Assembly: GCA_030141605.1 (NCBI GenBank)
Contig: JAQGDQ010000656.1
Location: forward strand, 54,041-118,040
DNA length: 64,000 bases
Source: Tubiluchus corallicola
Taxonomy: Eukaryota > Priapulida > Priapulimorpha > Priapulimorphida > Tubiluchidae
Reading direction: 5' to 3'
Part shown: positions 1-9,640 of the stretch, one piece after another
How the letters are laid out: each line of letters starts with the position of its first letter
Numbering within the stretch: position 1 is the first letter of the stretch
Position numbers and translations under genes: made by a program
The notes under the pieces: generated by a model
The model's input: the letters and a program-made list of their open reading frames with translations, nothing else
Databases searched by the model: none
What the model was told of the DNA's origin: nothing

Positions 1-168
1 ATTGTGGCTGATATGCCTGATTTCACTGGGCATGTCCTGCTCTGACCGAAGGTCATCAGGTTGTACATATGTGGTAAAATGCGCACCATCTTGTTAATGC
101 ATTTCTCCGTGTCGTAACCTTACGAGAAAAATAAGTCTCGTCATTAACTTGTGTGTTTATTCGTCTAG

Positions 169-294
169 AAATGGGTGTCTGTACACAATGCCTACCTCTG
201 CGATCTGACTAGACTACGTGCTGTCACGTTTGAGGAAGCCAAGAAGGCGGTCTCCAGAGTCATTTTGGTGGAACCAGGCACGACCTTAACAGAG
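169..294 (+). CDS. internal exon of unrecognised gene (3' part of gene, exon n-2)
   Basis: A pyrimidine-rich acceptor ending in TCTAG at 168 precedes a 126-bp open stretch that ends at a consensus donor, GAG/gtaagt, at 294/295. Read in phase 0 it gives 42 codons beginning KWVSVHNAYL and ending EPGTTLTE. Both boundaries are phase 0, matching the exons at 1824-1988 and 3427-3474, so the three can be joined without a frameshift. The 1.5-kb intron that follows holds a LINE tail. I do not recognise the protein family. The segment looks soluble, with no membrane segment. Earlier exons lie outside the window. The splice sites and matching phases are seen in the sequence; that the three exons form one gene is inferred. 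Confidence 0.55.
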
Positions 295-329
295 GTAAGT
301 AGAGAAAGTCTTACCGGGACGCATGGTGC

Positions 330-1432
330 GCACAAATTGTCAACACACAATTATCAGCCTATTCATACACTAACAGATTATCAAAACTCATATTGGAACA
401 CTTAGAATTAAGACGCATTTATAATGATCTAATTATGTGCTATAGAATAATTCATGGTGACATATCAATCTCAAATGAATCTTTTTTGACTTTGCCCCAG
501 TTGCAAATATTACAAGGGGCCACCACTTGAAATTACAAGTGAAAAAAGCTCACTTAATTGCTTCAAACATTTCTTCAGCAACAGAGTTGTAAGTTTATGA
601 AATAGACTACCATTACATGTGAATGATGCTCCAACCGTAAATACTTACAACCGAAAATTATTTAAAAAACGGCTGTGTCATGTTGATTTTAATAAATTTT
701 TACCTTTTAATGGCACCTATTTTCGTTCTTTAAGTTTTTACCGCAATCTTCTACTTGTATTTTTATCATCACAATGTTTGAATTTGCGCTGTTTTTCTAG
801 TGGTCCTTTATTATTTCATTTCACTTTTTAACTGCCTTGTCCCTCAAGTATTGCACTCTGAAGATTACGACATAAATAAACTTGAGAGGCAAAGAATTGA
901 GGAGTAAGCAGCCGAAACTCGACTCTCAAGTTCCTCCTGAGGACTCCAAAAACCTGTATTTGTATTTGTTTTTTGTCTTCCTTACTCCTTTCATAACATA
1001 TTCCTTGCAAAATATTATAACTATACGCATACAAAATTTCTCTCCATTAATACAAACTATTTTATGATTATAATTACACTCCTGCAAAAATGAGAATGTA
1101 ATCGCCTCTCAAAAAACTAAAACTATAATAGGTAAACCTACTCCCATGACCTTCTTTCTCCAAACTGTGTTTTAGCGCTATCTTGTTCTTACTGACCTAC
1201 ATTACTTTTCCTTTTTCACATTTATTACATAATTCTTTTCTCTCTAGTACAAACTACATATACTAACAAATGCCAGGTGCCACTTGCTGGTCGGCCGCTG
1301 CTTTGCGATATGCTTCAGTACAACCTAAAGACATGTGCTCGCACCTAGCATAGCCTCTGTGGTTATCGCATTTCTAGGACCAATTTTTACCTTGGTTTTC
1401 ATAAACAATAAACAAATAAATAAATAAAAAGT
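330..1432 (+). pseudogene. 3' end of a CR1/Jockey-like LINE (decayed pol C-terminus and tail)
   Basis: Broken frames resemble the extreme C-terminus of CR1/Jockey-clade pol proteins: LELRRIYNDLIMCYRIIHG at about 400-460, then NDAPTVNTYNRKLFKKRL at about 620-675. Stops and frameshifts lie between them. An AT-rich 3' region follows and ends in an AAAT/AAACA-rich tail near 1400-1432. The 5' part of the element is missing, as is usual for 5'-truncated LINE copies. It lies wholly inside intron 1 of the gene whose exons flank it (294 and 1824). Clade assignment is from general resemblance only. Confidence 0.6.
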
Positions 1433-1823
1433 GCTCTCAAAAAATTTGTTAGTTTGCACGTAATCAAATATATTTGAAATTTCAAAAACAGAATAAATGA
1501 CTAAAGCTGTAAAAGTTGTTGCATATGAATCAATATTAATACTACTGCTTAGTACTCTGATTATTATTGTTATTGCTGTTGCTATTATTAGGCATACTAG
1601 TACTGCTAGTCACCACTATCGCAACCACAGTAACTACAAGTAGCTGCAATTTTTCACTATCAAATTTAACATCTCCTGATGCAATTCACTGTTCAAAATT
1701 TCTATTTAATTCCTCAAAATTTCCGTTTAAATTTTACAAACTTTATTCAAATGTTCAAATGCTACATCGGCTGCTACTTTCGCTGCTCCTAGTACAATTA
1801 CTACTCCTACTTCCGCTCTGCAG

Positions 1824-1988
1824 GAACAAGAAGATGAATTACTAGAAGAGAGACAAAAAGCAGACTTCACCTGTCCAGACTGTGGCGCTGACATTGATGC
1901 CATGGATCTGTTCTACAGTCTAGAACAATCTACGAACATTTGTCTGGAGAATGCAGTGAAGCAAGTACAAGAAATTGAGTCTTTATTG
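1824..1988 (+). CDS. internal exon of unrecognised gene (exon n-1, CxxC motif)
   Basis: The acceptor is a pyrimidine tract ending CTCTGCAG at 1823 and the donor is TTG/gtaaga at 1988/1989. The exon is 165 bp, 55 codons, phase 0 at both ends. It begins with an acidic, charged stretch (EQEDELLEERQKADF), followed by a possible zinc-binding half site CPDCG, then a helical C-terminal portion (ENAVKQVQEIESLL). Only one CxxC pair is visible, so a full zinc finger is not demonstrated. Together with the flanking exons it would form the C-terminal ~112 residues of a protein that I do not recognise. The splice sites are seen directly; the gene model is inferred. Confidence 0.6.
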
Positions 1989-2039
1989 GTAAGAAAGTTG
2001 TTGTTACTGTTGTTGTTGTTGTTGTTGTTGCTTCATCTG

Positions 2040-2190
2040 AAGAGGGCAAGGTCACCAGTAAGGTTATGGGGAATGGGGTAATAGCAGCCTCTGTTTGAGT
2101 GGGTGGGTTCGTGTTTGATCCCTGAGAGGACGGGCTACAACGGCCCTGAAACTAACCCCTGCCCTCCCAATCTCGAATAATATAAAATTC
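2040..2190 (+). repeat. possible SINE-like segment in intron 2
   Basis: A relatively GC-rich block contains GTTTGATCCCTGAGAGG, loosely like a tRNA B box followed by SINE-body sequence, then an AT-rich tail. No second copy was found in the window and the A box is unclear, so this is only a suggestion. Confidence 0.2.
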
Positions 2191-2279
2191 AATACCCATG
2201 TTGCTATTTTTACTAATTCGTTAATTAATTATTTCGTTAATTAATTAGCAATCTCTGGAACACAAAAAGCGTTTTGAAT

Positions 2280-2840
2280 GTTTCTAACGTGTTTGCGAAA
2301 ACGAAAATTGAAGTTCAGTTCTGCTGTGATATTCTACTAAAACTAAGCTTACATCAGAAACTAACATAATTTCCAAGAGCAAAAATATTCCACGAGCGTG
2401 TTGCACGTGTTTGCGAAAGCGAAAATTGAAGTACAGTGCTACTGTAAGATATTCAGTGTGTTGTACTAAAACTAGGCAAGATTTAAGATAAAAATTCAAA
2501 TTTTAAATTTGCCGCTGTGCTCACGCATGAGCTGTCGAACGTGTGTAGTTCATCACAAACTAACACATCTTAATTGAAAGGTACAGCACCTGGTTTTGTG
2601 CAACGCGTTTTCAAAATGCAGATGCTAGTGTTCGTCTAACTAGCGAATTGCGAAATGCATGTAACAGTGGAGAACTAGTGACGCGAACGTGAAATTGTGT
2701 TTGTGTGGTAATAACTCACTTCACGTGAGTCATTTTTTGAAGAAACTGTATGTTTCCTTTCAATATTTTAAAGAGTAGATCGTTTTGACTTACAGTTTAA
2801 GATTTGGTCCGGTTTTGCTTAAGTGTAACGAATTCTACAA
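2280..2840 (+). repeat. dispersed repeat family A, copy 1
   Basis: It shares long stretches with copies at 3960-4432/5546-5640 (plus strand) and 16630-17020 and 61215-61760 (minus strand). Hallmarks are the block around GAAAATTGAAGTACAGT, the block CTAACTAGCGAATTGCG, and the end AGATTTGGTCCGGTTTTGCT. The first part (about 2285-2350) repeats again at 2400-2470, so this copy carries an internal partial duplication. No coding capacity is evident. It lies in intron 2 of the plus-strand gene. Confidence 0.7.
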
Positions 2841-3177
2841 GGATTCGCTATTGCAGTTCTGCTCAACATCAAAGGTACCTAAAATCTTATCGTTAATAAA
2901 CACTTAATCTACCTAAAAAAACTCCTTTCTAAACACTAAGTTGCCTTGGAAACCACAGAGCTCTCTACTACACAGCGCTAGATATTTTATAACCTCTGGA
3001 TTGCCACGGTGTCCATTAGTGGTTTCTTTACCACTTCATAATGCAAACGTATTGGCTCATTGCTATGCCGCTAATTAGTAAAACTTGCAAGTAATACAGG
3101 TATGCCGAGCCGATGCAATTCTCCGATGTCTTTTAAGTCTATTGCGAGTAACTTAAAGGAAAGTAAAGCCTTGAATG

Positions 3178-3312
3178 AATGAATAGATGGATGGCGGGCG
3201 GGCGGGCGGACGGACGGACGGACGGACGGACGGACGGACGGACGGACGGACGGACGGACGGACGGACGGACGGACGGACGGACGGACGGATGGATGGATG
3301 GATGGATGGATG
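3178..3312 (+). repeat. GGAC/GGAT tetranucleotide microsatellite
   Basis: A run of GGGC, then about 20 GGAC units, then GGAT units, in ordered blocks. It lies in the last intron of the plus-strand gene. Confidence 0.95.
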
Positions 3313-3426
3313 AAATAATGAATAAATTAATTAATGTACAAATAGCAGACAGATGGACAAACGTACAATCAAACGAGTTGACACATCAGTTTTAACGATT
3401 ATGATAATCAAGCATTTTTCTTGCAG

Positions 3427-3474
3427 GCACTTGAAAATTCGGGCAGCAATGCAGAAATACAAAATGAAAATTAA
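3427..3474 (+). CDS. terminal coding exon of unrecognised gene
   Basis: The acceptor TTTTTCTTGCAG ends at 3426. Phase-0 translation gives ALENSGSNAEIQNEN and then a TAA stop, a short hydrophilic tail that continues the frame of the exon at 1824-1988. An AATAAA hexamer lies about 130 bp downstream at 3602-3607, consistent with a compact 3' UTR. The end coordinate is the stop codon. Confidence 0.55.
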   Translation, partial: ALENSGSNAEIQNEN

Positions 3475-3601
3475 TAAGCTTTCCTTCTGCTAGCCACATG
3501 GAGGTTCTTCAAATTGTGCAAGAATGTGATTGATATTTGTGCGCCAACAAATTTGTATTGATAAAAATGACAAGAAAAACTTGAAATCTTGCTTCAAGCT
3601 G

Positions 3602-3607
3602 AATAAA
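3602..3607 (+). terminator. poly(A) signal of the plus-strand gene
   Basis: An AATAAA hexamer about 130 bp after the TAA of the terminal exon. GT-rich sequence (TGTGCTGTTTGC) follows about 25-40 bp downstream, as expected for a cleavage/polyadenylation region. Confidence 0.45.
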
Positions 3608-3959
3608 TGTTTAAACAATCCAGACAAAATGTGCTGTTTGCTTCTGATTATTTCCTATTAAACATTAAACATTGATTACAGTTTACAGTTGCAGTTAGTC
3701 AAGTTTAAAACGTGCAAAAGTAACTACACACTCGCGCTCTGAGTCCTGTGTGTCTTGAAAATAAGCATTTACGTAAAGCAGCAGTAATCCTAATTCGAAT
3801 AACCAAAGAAAAGCTTCGCGGAAGAACATATTTATTGTTGGTGCCATTGCCTCTGTATTACCTGTCTTAAGACAAAGACGAGATTTATTTACCGTCGTTC
3901 ATTTAAAAAAAGACGGGATGATTTTTCATGTACTACCCCATTTCAAGTCCGATAAAAAA

Positions 3960-4432
3960 CATACATTTTAACACATTTAATACTGGAAAAGCGTTTCTGA
4001 TAATTAAATAATAGATTAAAAAGTTAATTAACGGCGGGCGAGCTCAACTATTGATGACATCACAAACTAACATAATTTTCAACAGCAAAAATATCCTACG
4101 AGCGTGTTGGACGTGTTTACGAAAGCGAAAATTGAAGTACAGTACTACTGTCAGATATTGAGTGTGTCGTACTAAAACTAAGCAAGTTTTAAGATAAAAA
4201 TTCAATTTCAAATTTACAGCTGTGCTCACACACGAGCTGTCAAAGGTGTGTACTTCGTCACGAAATAACACATCTGAACTGAGAAATGCAGTACCTGTTT
4301 TTGTGAAATGCGATTCCGAAATGCAGGCGCTAGTGCCCGTCTAACTAGCGAATGGCAAAATGCATGTAACAGCGAAGAACTAGTGGCGCGAATGCGAAAT
4401 TGTGTTTGTGTGGTAATAATATTTTCACGTAA
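3960..4432 (+). repeat. dispersed repeat family A, copy 2 (left part)
   Basis: It matches copy 1 and, on the other strand, the copy at 61215-61760. It extends further 5' than copy 1 and includes AGTTAATTAACGGC and CTATTGATGACATCAC. It is interrupted at about 4433 by a LINE and resumes at about 5546. Confidence 0.7.
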
Positions 4433-5545
4433 GTATCGCTGTATTGCTGAACCTGTACTTTATATGTTTAACAAGTCATTTTCAACAGGTATAGTCCCAG
4501 ACTCTCTGAAAATAGCTAAGGTTAATCCAATTTTTAAAACTGGTGATAAGTCCCAGTTTCAAAATTATAGACCCATTTAAATTCTTCCCTGTTTTTCCAA
4601 AATTCTTGAAAGACTAATGTGTAATAGACTACTAAGTTTCATTAAAAAAACATATTATATAGCAAACAACTAGGCTTTAGACAAAACCACTCCACTTACA
4701 TGGCTCTACTTGAACTTCTTGATTTAATATCAAATGCAATTGACAATAATGAATTTACAATTGGTATTTTTATTGATTTATCTAAGGCCTTTGATACTAT
4801 TGACCATCAAATACTCTTAGATAAATTAAACAACTATGGTGTCAGAGGGCTACCTTTACAGTGGTTTACAAATTATTTACACAACAATTCATACTAATTA
4901 AGAACACATTTTCTTCTTTGAAGCAAATCAACTATGGTGTCCCCCAAGGCTCAATCTTAGGTCCATTGCTTTTTCTTCTCTATATTAACGATCTCCACAA
5001 TGTCTCCACTCTGCTAGACTTCATTTTATTTGCCGATGGTACTAACATATTCTATAGTCACTCAAGCTATGAATCAATGATAAATACTGTAAACCAAGAA
5101 CTTGTACACACCTCCACCTGGTTATCACTGGCTAATAAGTTATCACTGAATATTGAAAAAAACCAAATTTATTGTATTCACAATGCCAACTCGCTGTCCA
5201 TATTTAACAAAATTATAAATTAAACTTACTTGAAACATATAACTGATCACTCAATCATGATTTGTTGTTTTTCATTTTCAAAAACTTCCCCTCTAGTATA
5301 ATAATATTTTTATTACTTCCCACCCGTATTTATATTTGTATATATCGTAATATTGTGTCTGTATATATTGCAATTTTTTTCGTAACTAATTCTAGTGGCC
5401 TACCATACGCTGGCTTCTTAGGTCTCTAGCGCAAAATTCATGAATTGTATCATATGTTTGTATTAACAAAAACTGATTATCGTGCACATGTAATGTACAT
5501 GTATATGTTTATTGCGAAATAAATCTATTAAATCTAAAAAATCTA
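4433..5545 (+). pseudogene. non-LTR retrotransposon (CR1/Jockey-like) RT fragment inserted in family A
   Basis: Broken frames read as the fingers and palm of a LINE reverse transcriptase. KIAKVNPIFKTGDKSQFQNYRPI is seen in pieces at 4510-4580. FIDLSKAFDTIDHQILLDKL, with the first catalytic Asp, is at about 4770-4830. GVPQGSILGPLLFLLYINDL is at about 4935-4995, and the catalytic box reads FADG instead of FADD at about 5030. There is a frameshift near 4890 and a stop near 4578. After about 5220 it passes directly to an AT-rich 3' end with AAATCT repeats, so the pol C-terminus is missing. Comparison with the uninterrupted family A copy places the insertion at the CACGTAAGT/AGTCATT junction, with a possible short TAAGT duplication. 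The changed catalytic Asp and the stops make it dead. Confidence 0.8.
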
Positions 5546-5640
5546 AGTCATTTTTGAAAAAATAATGTGTTCTCTTTCAATATTTTAAAGAGTAGATTGT
5601 TTTGACTTACAGTTTAACATTGGGTCCGGTTTTGCTTTAA
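5546..5640 (+). repeat. dispersed repeat family A, copy 2 (right part)
   Basis: It resumes the family A alignment after the LINE: CAATATTTTAAAGAGTAGAT through GGGTCCGGTTTTGCT, matching about 2755-2835. Confidence 0.7.
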
Positions 5641-5689
5641 CAGAACATTAGCACTAACGGCTATTTAGCGACAAACGTTTACAACAATG

Positions 5690-5815
5690 CAGGTACGGAC
5701 CAACTCACATATAACAAGTAGGATATATGCGTTTCCAGGCGTTAGTATCGAACTCAAGACTGCATTTTGCTGCCAGAAATCTAAACCACTCGGCCACTCA
5801 ACCCAGGACGGTACA
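5690..5815 (-). repeat. tRNA(Leu/Ser)-derived SINE head
   Basis: Read on the minus strand it starts GTTGAGTGGCCGAGTGG, a textbook class II tRNA A box (TGGCCGAGTGG). About 45 nt later comes GAGTTCGATACT, a degenerate B box. It does not fold as an intact tRNA, since the acceptor ends do not pair. This is best read as the RNA polymerase III promoter head of a SINE or a tRNA pseudogene. Confidence 0.5.
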
Positions 5816-6534
5816 ATGAGAAAGTGTTGGTAGCTTTTAGAGTTAGCCAGACGAATGGATGCATAGATGCGCTATTTTTAAGACTAAACAACGCAGCCTA
5901 CGCTACCAGTAACATTTCTGCGAGTTGACAGTCTCGTTATAAATTCGTGAAGCGTGTTACCAGTCAAAAAAGACGTGGAATTCGTGAGGCAGGCAGCTGC
6001 TACTTCAGAATCTCGGATGATTTGCGCAAAGGACGTAATATCCAATACACCTCTGCAGCCAACTATTGTACAGCAAAAACCCATATAATTCGTGCGCTGG
6101 TTTTAAATACTGTCAATTGACTTTGCAGACGAGATTTAAAGGAGTATAAACCGAAAATGAGAGAAGCAGAAATTAACGAACGAAAGTAGAAACAAAGAGG
6201 AAAAAGAGGCGGGAGGTCGAAAAACAGAAATAATGAAAAATGAAGAATGGATAGATGGATGGGAAGAGAAGAAAATGAAGGCAATGGCAGGGTAAAAAAG
6301 GCGGATAAAACAACGGGAGGAAGGGGAAAAGAATTTGCATGAGAATAAAGAGGATGAAAAGGGAAGGTAAAAAGAAGAGAAAAGGGAAGACGAGGAGTAA
6401 CGTTCGCTCTGCTTTTTTCAACTGTCCGATGCTGGGTTCCAAAACATTTATCATTTTTGTTTCCGAAGTTTCTGCATTGTCTATTTTGATATGGTGACTT
6501 GTGCCAAAAATTAACAGCAAACTAGACCACTGAC

Positions 6535-6556
6535 CGGTGACCTTGACCTTGACCTT
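6535..6556 (-). promoter_or_regulatory. triple AGGTCA half-site cluster
   Basis: The minus strand reads AAGGTCAAGGTCAAGGTCAC, three overlapping TCAAGGTCA monomers, which is the extended half-site bound by ERR/SF-1-type nuclear receptors. Function is not shown. Related half-sites recur in the degenerate tandem block at 6820-7115. Confidence 0.3.
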
Positions 6557-6819
6557 TTAAGTTAAAGTCGCTGTCCAATATAACTTCATGTGGACTTTTC
6601 TCATGGGATGAAGTTATAGTCTGTTTAGAATTATTGTAAACGGCTGCCAAACTTAGAAATTCATCCTTTACATGTTCAACCCTATTTCCCAGCATACGTT
6701 TACGTGAAATATGTTTGCCAACCCAACTTAGGACCACTTGCTAGACATTTGCCCGTTTTCAGTCACCCGTTGTGAAAATCTAGGAGTGCAAAGAGTCAAT
6801 TTATGAAACAAATTGCTCT

Positions 6820-7115
6820 TTGACCTTAAAGTTAACCTTGTCAAGGTCACCAGTTACTGACCTAAATACCTACTCAAGCTCACCAAGGACTGATCTAAGC
6901 GACCTAGCTAAGGTTAACTATTACTGACCTTGAACGGCTTAGGAAAAGGTAAGCAATTGCTGCCCTTTAACAGCTTAGCCAAGATCAAAAAGTACTAACC
7001 TAGGCGAGTTAGCCTAGATCAAAATTATTGACCTCAAACGGCTTTGCCAAGGTCAAAAAGTACTATCCTAAGCTAATCAGCCAACATCAACGATTACTGA
7101 CCTTAAACGACTTAG
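6820..7115 (+). repeat. degenerate ~35-bp tandem repeat rich in TGACCTT
   Basis: The units vary around TGACCTTAAACGGCTTAGC followed by CAAGGTCAAAAAGTACT, with about 8 diverged copies. It lies immediately downstream of the candidate first exon at 7173-7374 on the minus strand, that is, in its presumed first intron. Confidence 0.6.
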
Positions 7116-7172
7116 CAAACGAGTAGCACACCCGGTAACACTCACGTATTAAAAACACAACTCGTGCCTTAC

Positions 7173-7374
7173 CAAAAAGAGCATAGATCAGCACAACTAT
7201 GTAACATGCAGCAAAAATGTAGGAATCCTTATGGCTCACTCCCTGCAGAATCTCCTCGCATATGTTCAGGTCAAAGTTCAAGTTTTCTAGCGTAGCTTTG
7301 TCTACTTTCTTCAAGAAAGAACACGCTTCGGTGATGTTTTCAATAACCTGACGTACTGCGTCCACTTCTGCCAT
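7173..7374 (-). CDS. candidate first coding exon of a minus-strand gene
   Basis: The ATG at 7374 sits in a strong context (AACATGG). It opens a 67-codon frame (MAEVDAVRQVIENITEACSF through CYIVVLIYALF) that reaches a consensus donor, TTTTTG/gtaagg, at 7173/7172, leaving one extra base (phase 1). The product would have an amphipathic, acidic N-terminus of about 50 residues followed by one hydrophobic segment, about residues 52-67, that could be a membrane anchor or the start of one. I do not recognise the family. I could not find a phase-compatible next exon between 1 and 7100, so the gene may have a long intron extending out of view, or this may be a chance frame. A 62-bp minisatellite lies about 1 kb upstream. 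Confidence 0.35.
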
Positions 7375-8382
7375 GTTTGTTGCATTGTGACATCACCAAA
7401 AAACTGCACTGTTTGTAACAATGTTGGGCAACTTCAACAACATAATACTACTCAGCGTAACTTAACCATTGCTGCTTCGCTTGATTAACACTGTTTTAAA
7501 TGTGGAAAATTCTGCTGATCTGTTTCATGTCTACACTGAGTCTATGACGAAAGTCCTTTATGACTTTAACCGCAACAGCTAACCACTGGTCAAAGTTATG
7601 TCTGCACTGAGCAACGTCTTTACTCACACACGTAGTTTCGCAGAAGTGGACATCTTATTTGTTCAACTCTGTGTTCACGTAACACGTTTCACTTCTTCAA
7701 GTCTGACAAAGTTTTCCTGTCGACCTGTTTATCCAACTGCTTTACGCGCCATTTTTCTCTTGCATTCCCGATGAACTCCATGATCGAAGTAGCCGATTGG
7801 GCAACTTTTTTCAATATTTAACTTTTCCCTAATATTTAGTCATTTTACTAATAATTATGCAGAACTTCAACGTTAAAAATAAAACAAAAACACCCGTCTT
7901 TTGATTATTGGAGCAAACTTCTATTTAGCTGTTCTGCTAGGCACTTTACACCACTTATTCTATTAGACGCGAGTCTATACGACGCGCAAACTTAGTTTAG
8001 CTCTTAATCTAAACATTCTTCAATGCCTGAAGACATGCGCAGACTTGAGACATAACGGGTTTTCACATTCATCGCTCAATAGCCGAGTTACACGCATCTA
8101 GGAGTTCAGCTTCATTCAGTAAAACGCTCAGATTCATGTCCAATGGTTTCATTAAACACGTGACATGTCACTACAGGTTTTTCTTTCAAAATGCAGTATA
8201 ATCCTTGCTAATACTAGATAAATAAATAGTACGTTATTAGTATTAAGCTTAGCCGCATCACTCTTCACAGGAAAATAATTCTTAGTACAAATTATTTAAT
8301 ATTTAATACTTACGGCGCCTTCATAGTTTTCTATCTGAGAACGAACTCGCAAGTTTGAGCGGCTTTGTGAGAACCGTCGCCA
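7375..8382. other. intergenic spacer, nothing specific recognised
   Basis: AT-rich sequence without convincing frames or repeats. If the exon at 7173-7374 is real, this is its upstream region. No TATA box in a convincing position was seen. Confidence 0.4.
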
Positions 8383-9064
8383 GAGTGTCAATTTGCGCTT
8401 ACTGTCGGAGAGAACTACCCCAGCAAACTGTCGCCAGCTTTGCTGAGTGTCAATTCACACTTACTGTCGGAGAGAACTACACCAGCAAACTGTCGCCAGC
8501 TTCGCTGAGTGTCAATTCGCGCTTACTGACGGAGAGAACTACACCAGCAAACTGTCGCCAGCTTTGCTGAGTGTCAATTCGCGCTTACTGTCGGAGAGAA
8601 CTACCCCAGCAAACTGTCGCCAGCTTTGCTGAGTGTCAATTCGCACTTACTGTCAGAGAGAACTACACCAGCAAACTGTTGCCAGCTTTGCTGAGTGTGA
8701 ATTCGCAATTACTGTCGGAGAGACTTACACCAGCAAACTGTCGCCAGCTTTGCTGAGTGTCAGTTTGTGCTTACTGTCGGAGAGAACTACACCAGCAAAC
8801 TGTCGCCAACTTTGCTGAGTGTCAATTCGCGCTTACTGTCGGAGAGAACTACACCAGCAAACTGTTGCCAGCTTTGCTGAGTGTGAATTCGCAGTTACTG
8901 ACGGAGAGAACTACACCAGCAAACTGTCGCCAGCTTTGCTGAGTGTCAATTCGCGCTTACTGTCGGAGAGAACTACGCCAGCAAACTGTCGCCAGCTTTG
9001 CTGAGTGTGAATTCTCGCTTACTGTCTGAGAGAACTACACCAGCAAACTCTCGGAGAGTTTGCA
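8383..9064 (+). repeat. 62-bp minisatellite, 11 copies
   Basis: The unit runs from GAGTGTCAATTCGCGCTTAC through GGAGAGAACTACACCAGCAA to GTCGCCAGCTTTGCT, with period exactly 62 bp throughout. Copies differ by scattered substitutions and the last is diverged. Because 62 is not a multiple of three, the overlapping 61-codon frames across it arise from stops recurring every 186 bp; they are not genes. Confidence 0.95.
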
Positions 9065-9324
9065 AAAGCTTGGTCGTCAGAATTCGCAAAGCAGTTCACA
9101 CGAGTTTTCTGTCAGAGAGTCTGCTAGTCTGAACGCGCTTATAGTCCATAAACTAAGACAAAGGCATTCGTTCGCTTGGTCTGTTTGATTGGGCAGTTCT
9201 ATAGTCAGTTACGTACACCTGACGAAGCTATCATGTCAGAACTTAGATAAGAGGTCAAGTACCAATAACTGTACTATCACCTACATGCTGCCTTATTGCA
9301 CATAGCGCTTGTGTTATCAGTAAC

Positions 9325-9640
9325 GTTGTATAAAACTTTTAATTTTAAATTCCGATGACTACCGTTGGTCGCAGCCATTTTCAGGTCATTCGTTTTAAAC
9401 ATGTTTAGGTAACATAGCATGTAACTTGAAAAAGTAATCGCAGCATTTGTAGTTCACACATCACTAAGAAAGCAGAAGTAAATTACTTTTTCTTGTCAAT
9501 AAGACTAAATAGTCAGGTTTTTTTTGGTGAATCAGCAGTACTCACTGGAAAGGTAAGTCTGTGACATTTTACCGTTTCGCTCTAACGTTTTAAATTTACT
9601 TTTCTATTTACATATGTATTTCAAGCAGGTAAGTGTGGTT
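9325..9640 (+). repeat. dispersed repeat family C, copy 1
   Basis: Aligns with 10770-11100 through CGATGACTACCGTTGG, GCAGCCATTTTCAGG, the TCTTGTCAATAAGA block and the end TTTCAAGCAGGTAAG. Function unknown. Confidence 0.6.

Noticed and set aside
5902-6053. Possible minus-strand exon (GVLDITSFAQIIRDSEVAAA onward) after an acceptor-like GGCTGCAG
   Set aside because: Its phase does not fit the candidate first exon at 7173-7374 (the join meets a stop), no donor is convincing, and no domain was recognised.
8355-9004. Series of overlapping 61-codon frames
   Set aside because: They are spaced by 62 or 124 bp and end at the same repeat stop; a product of the 62-bp minisatellite period.
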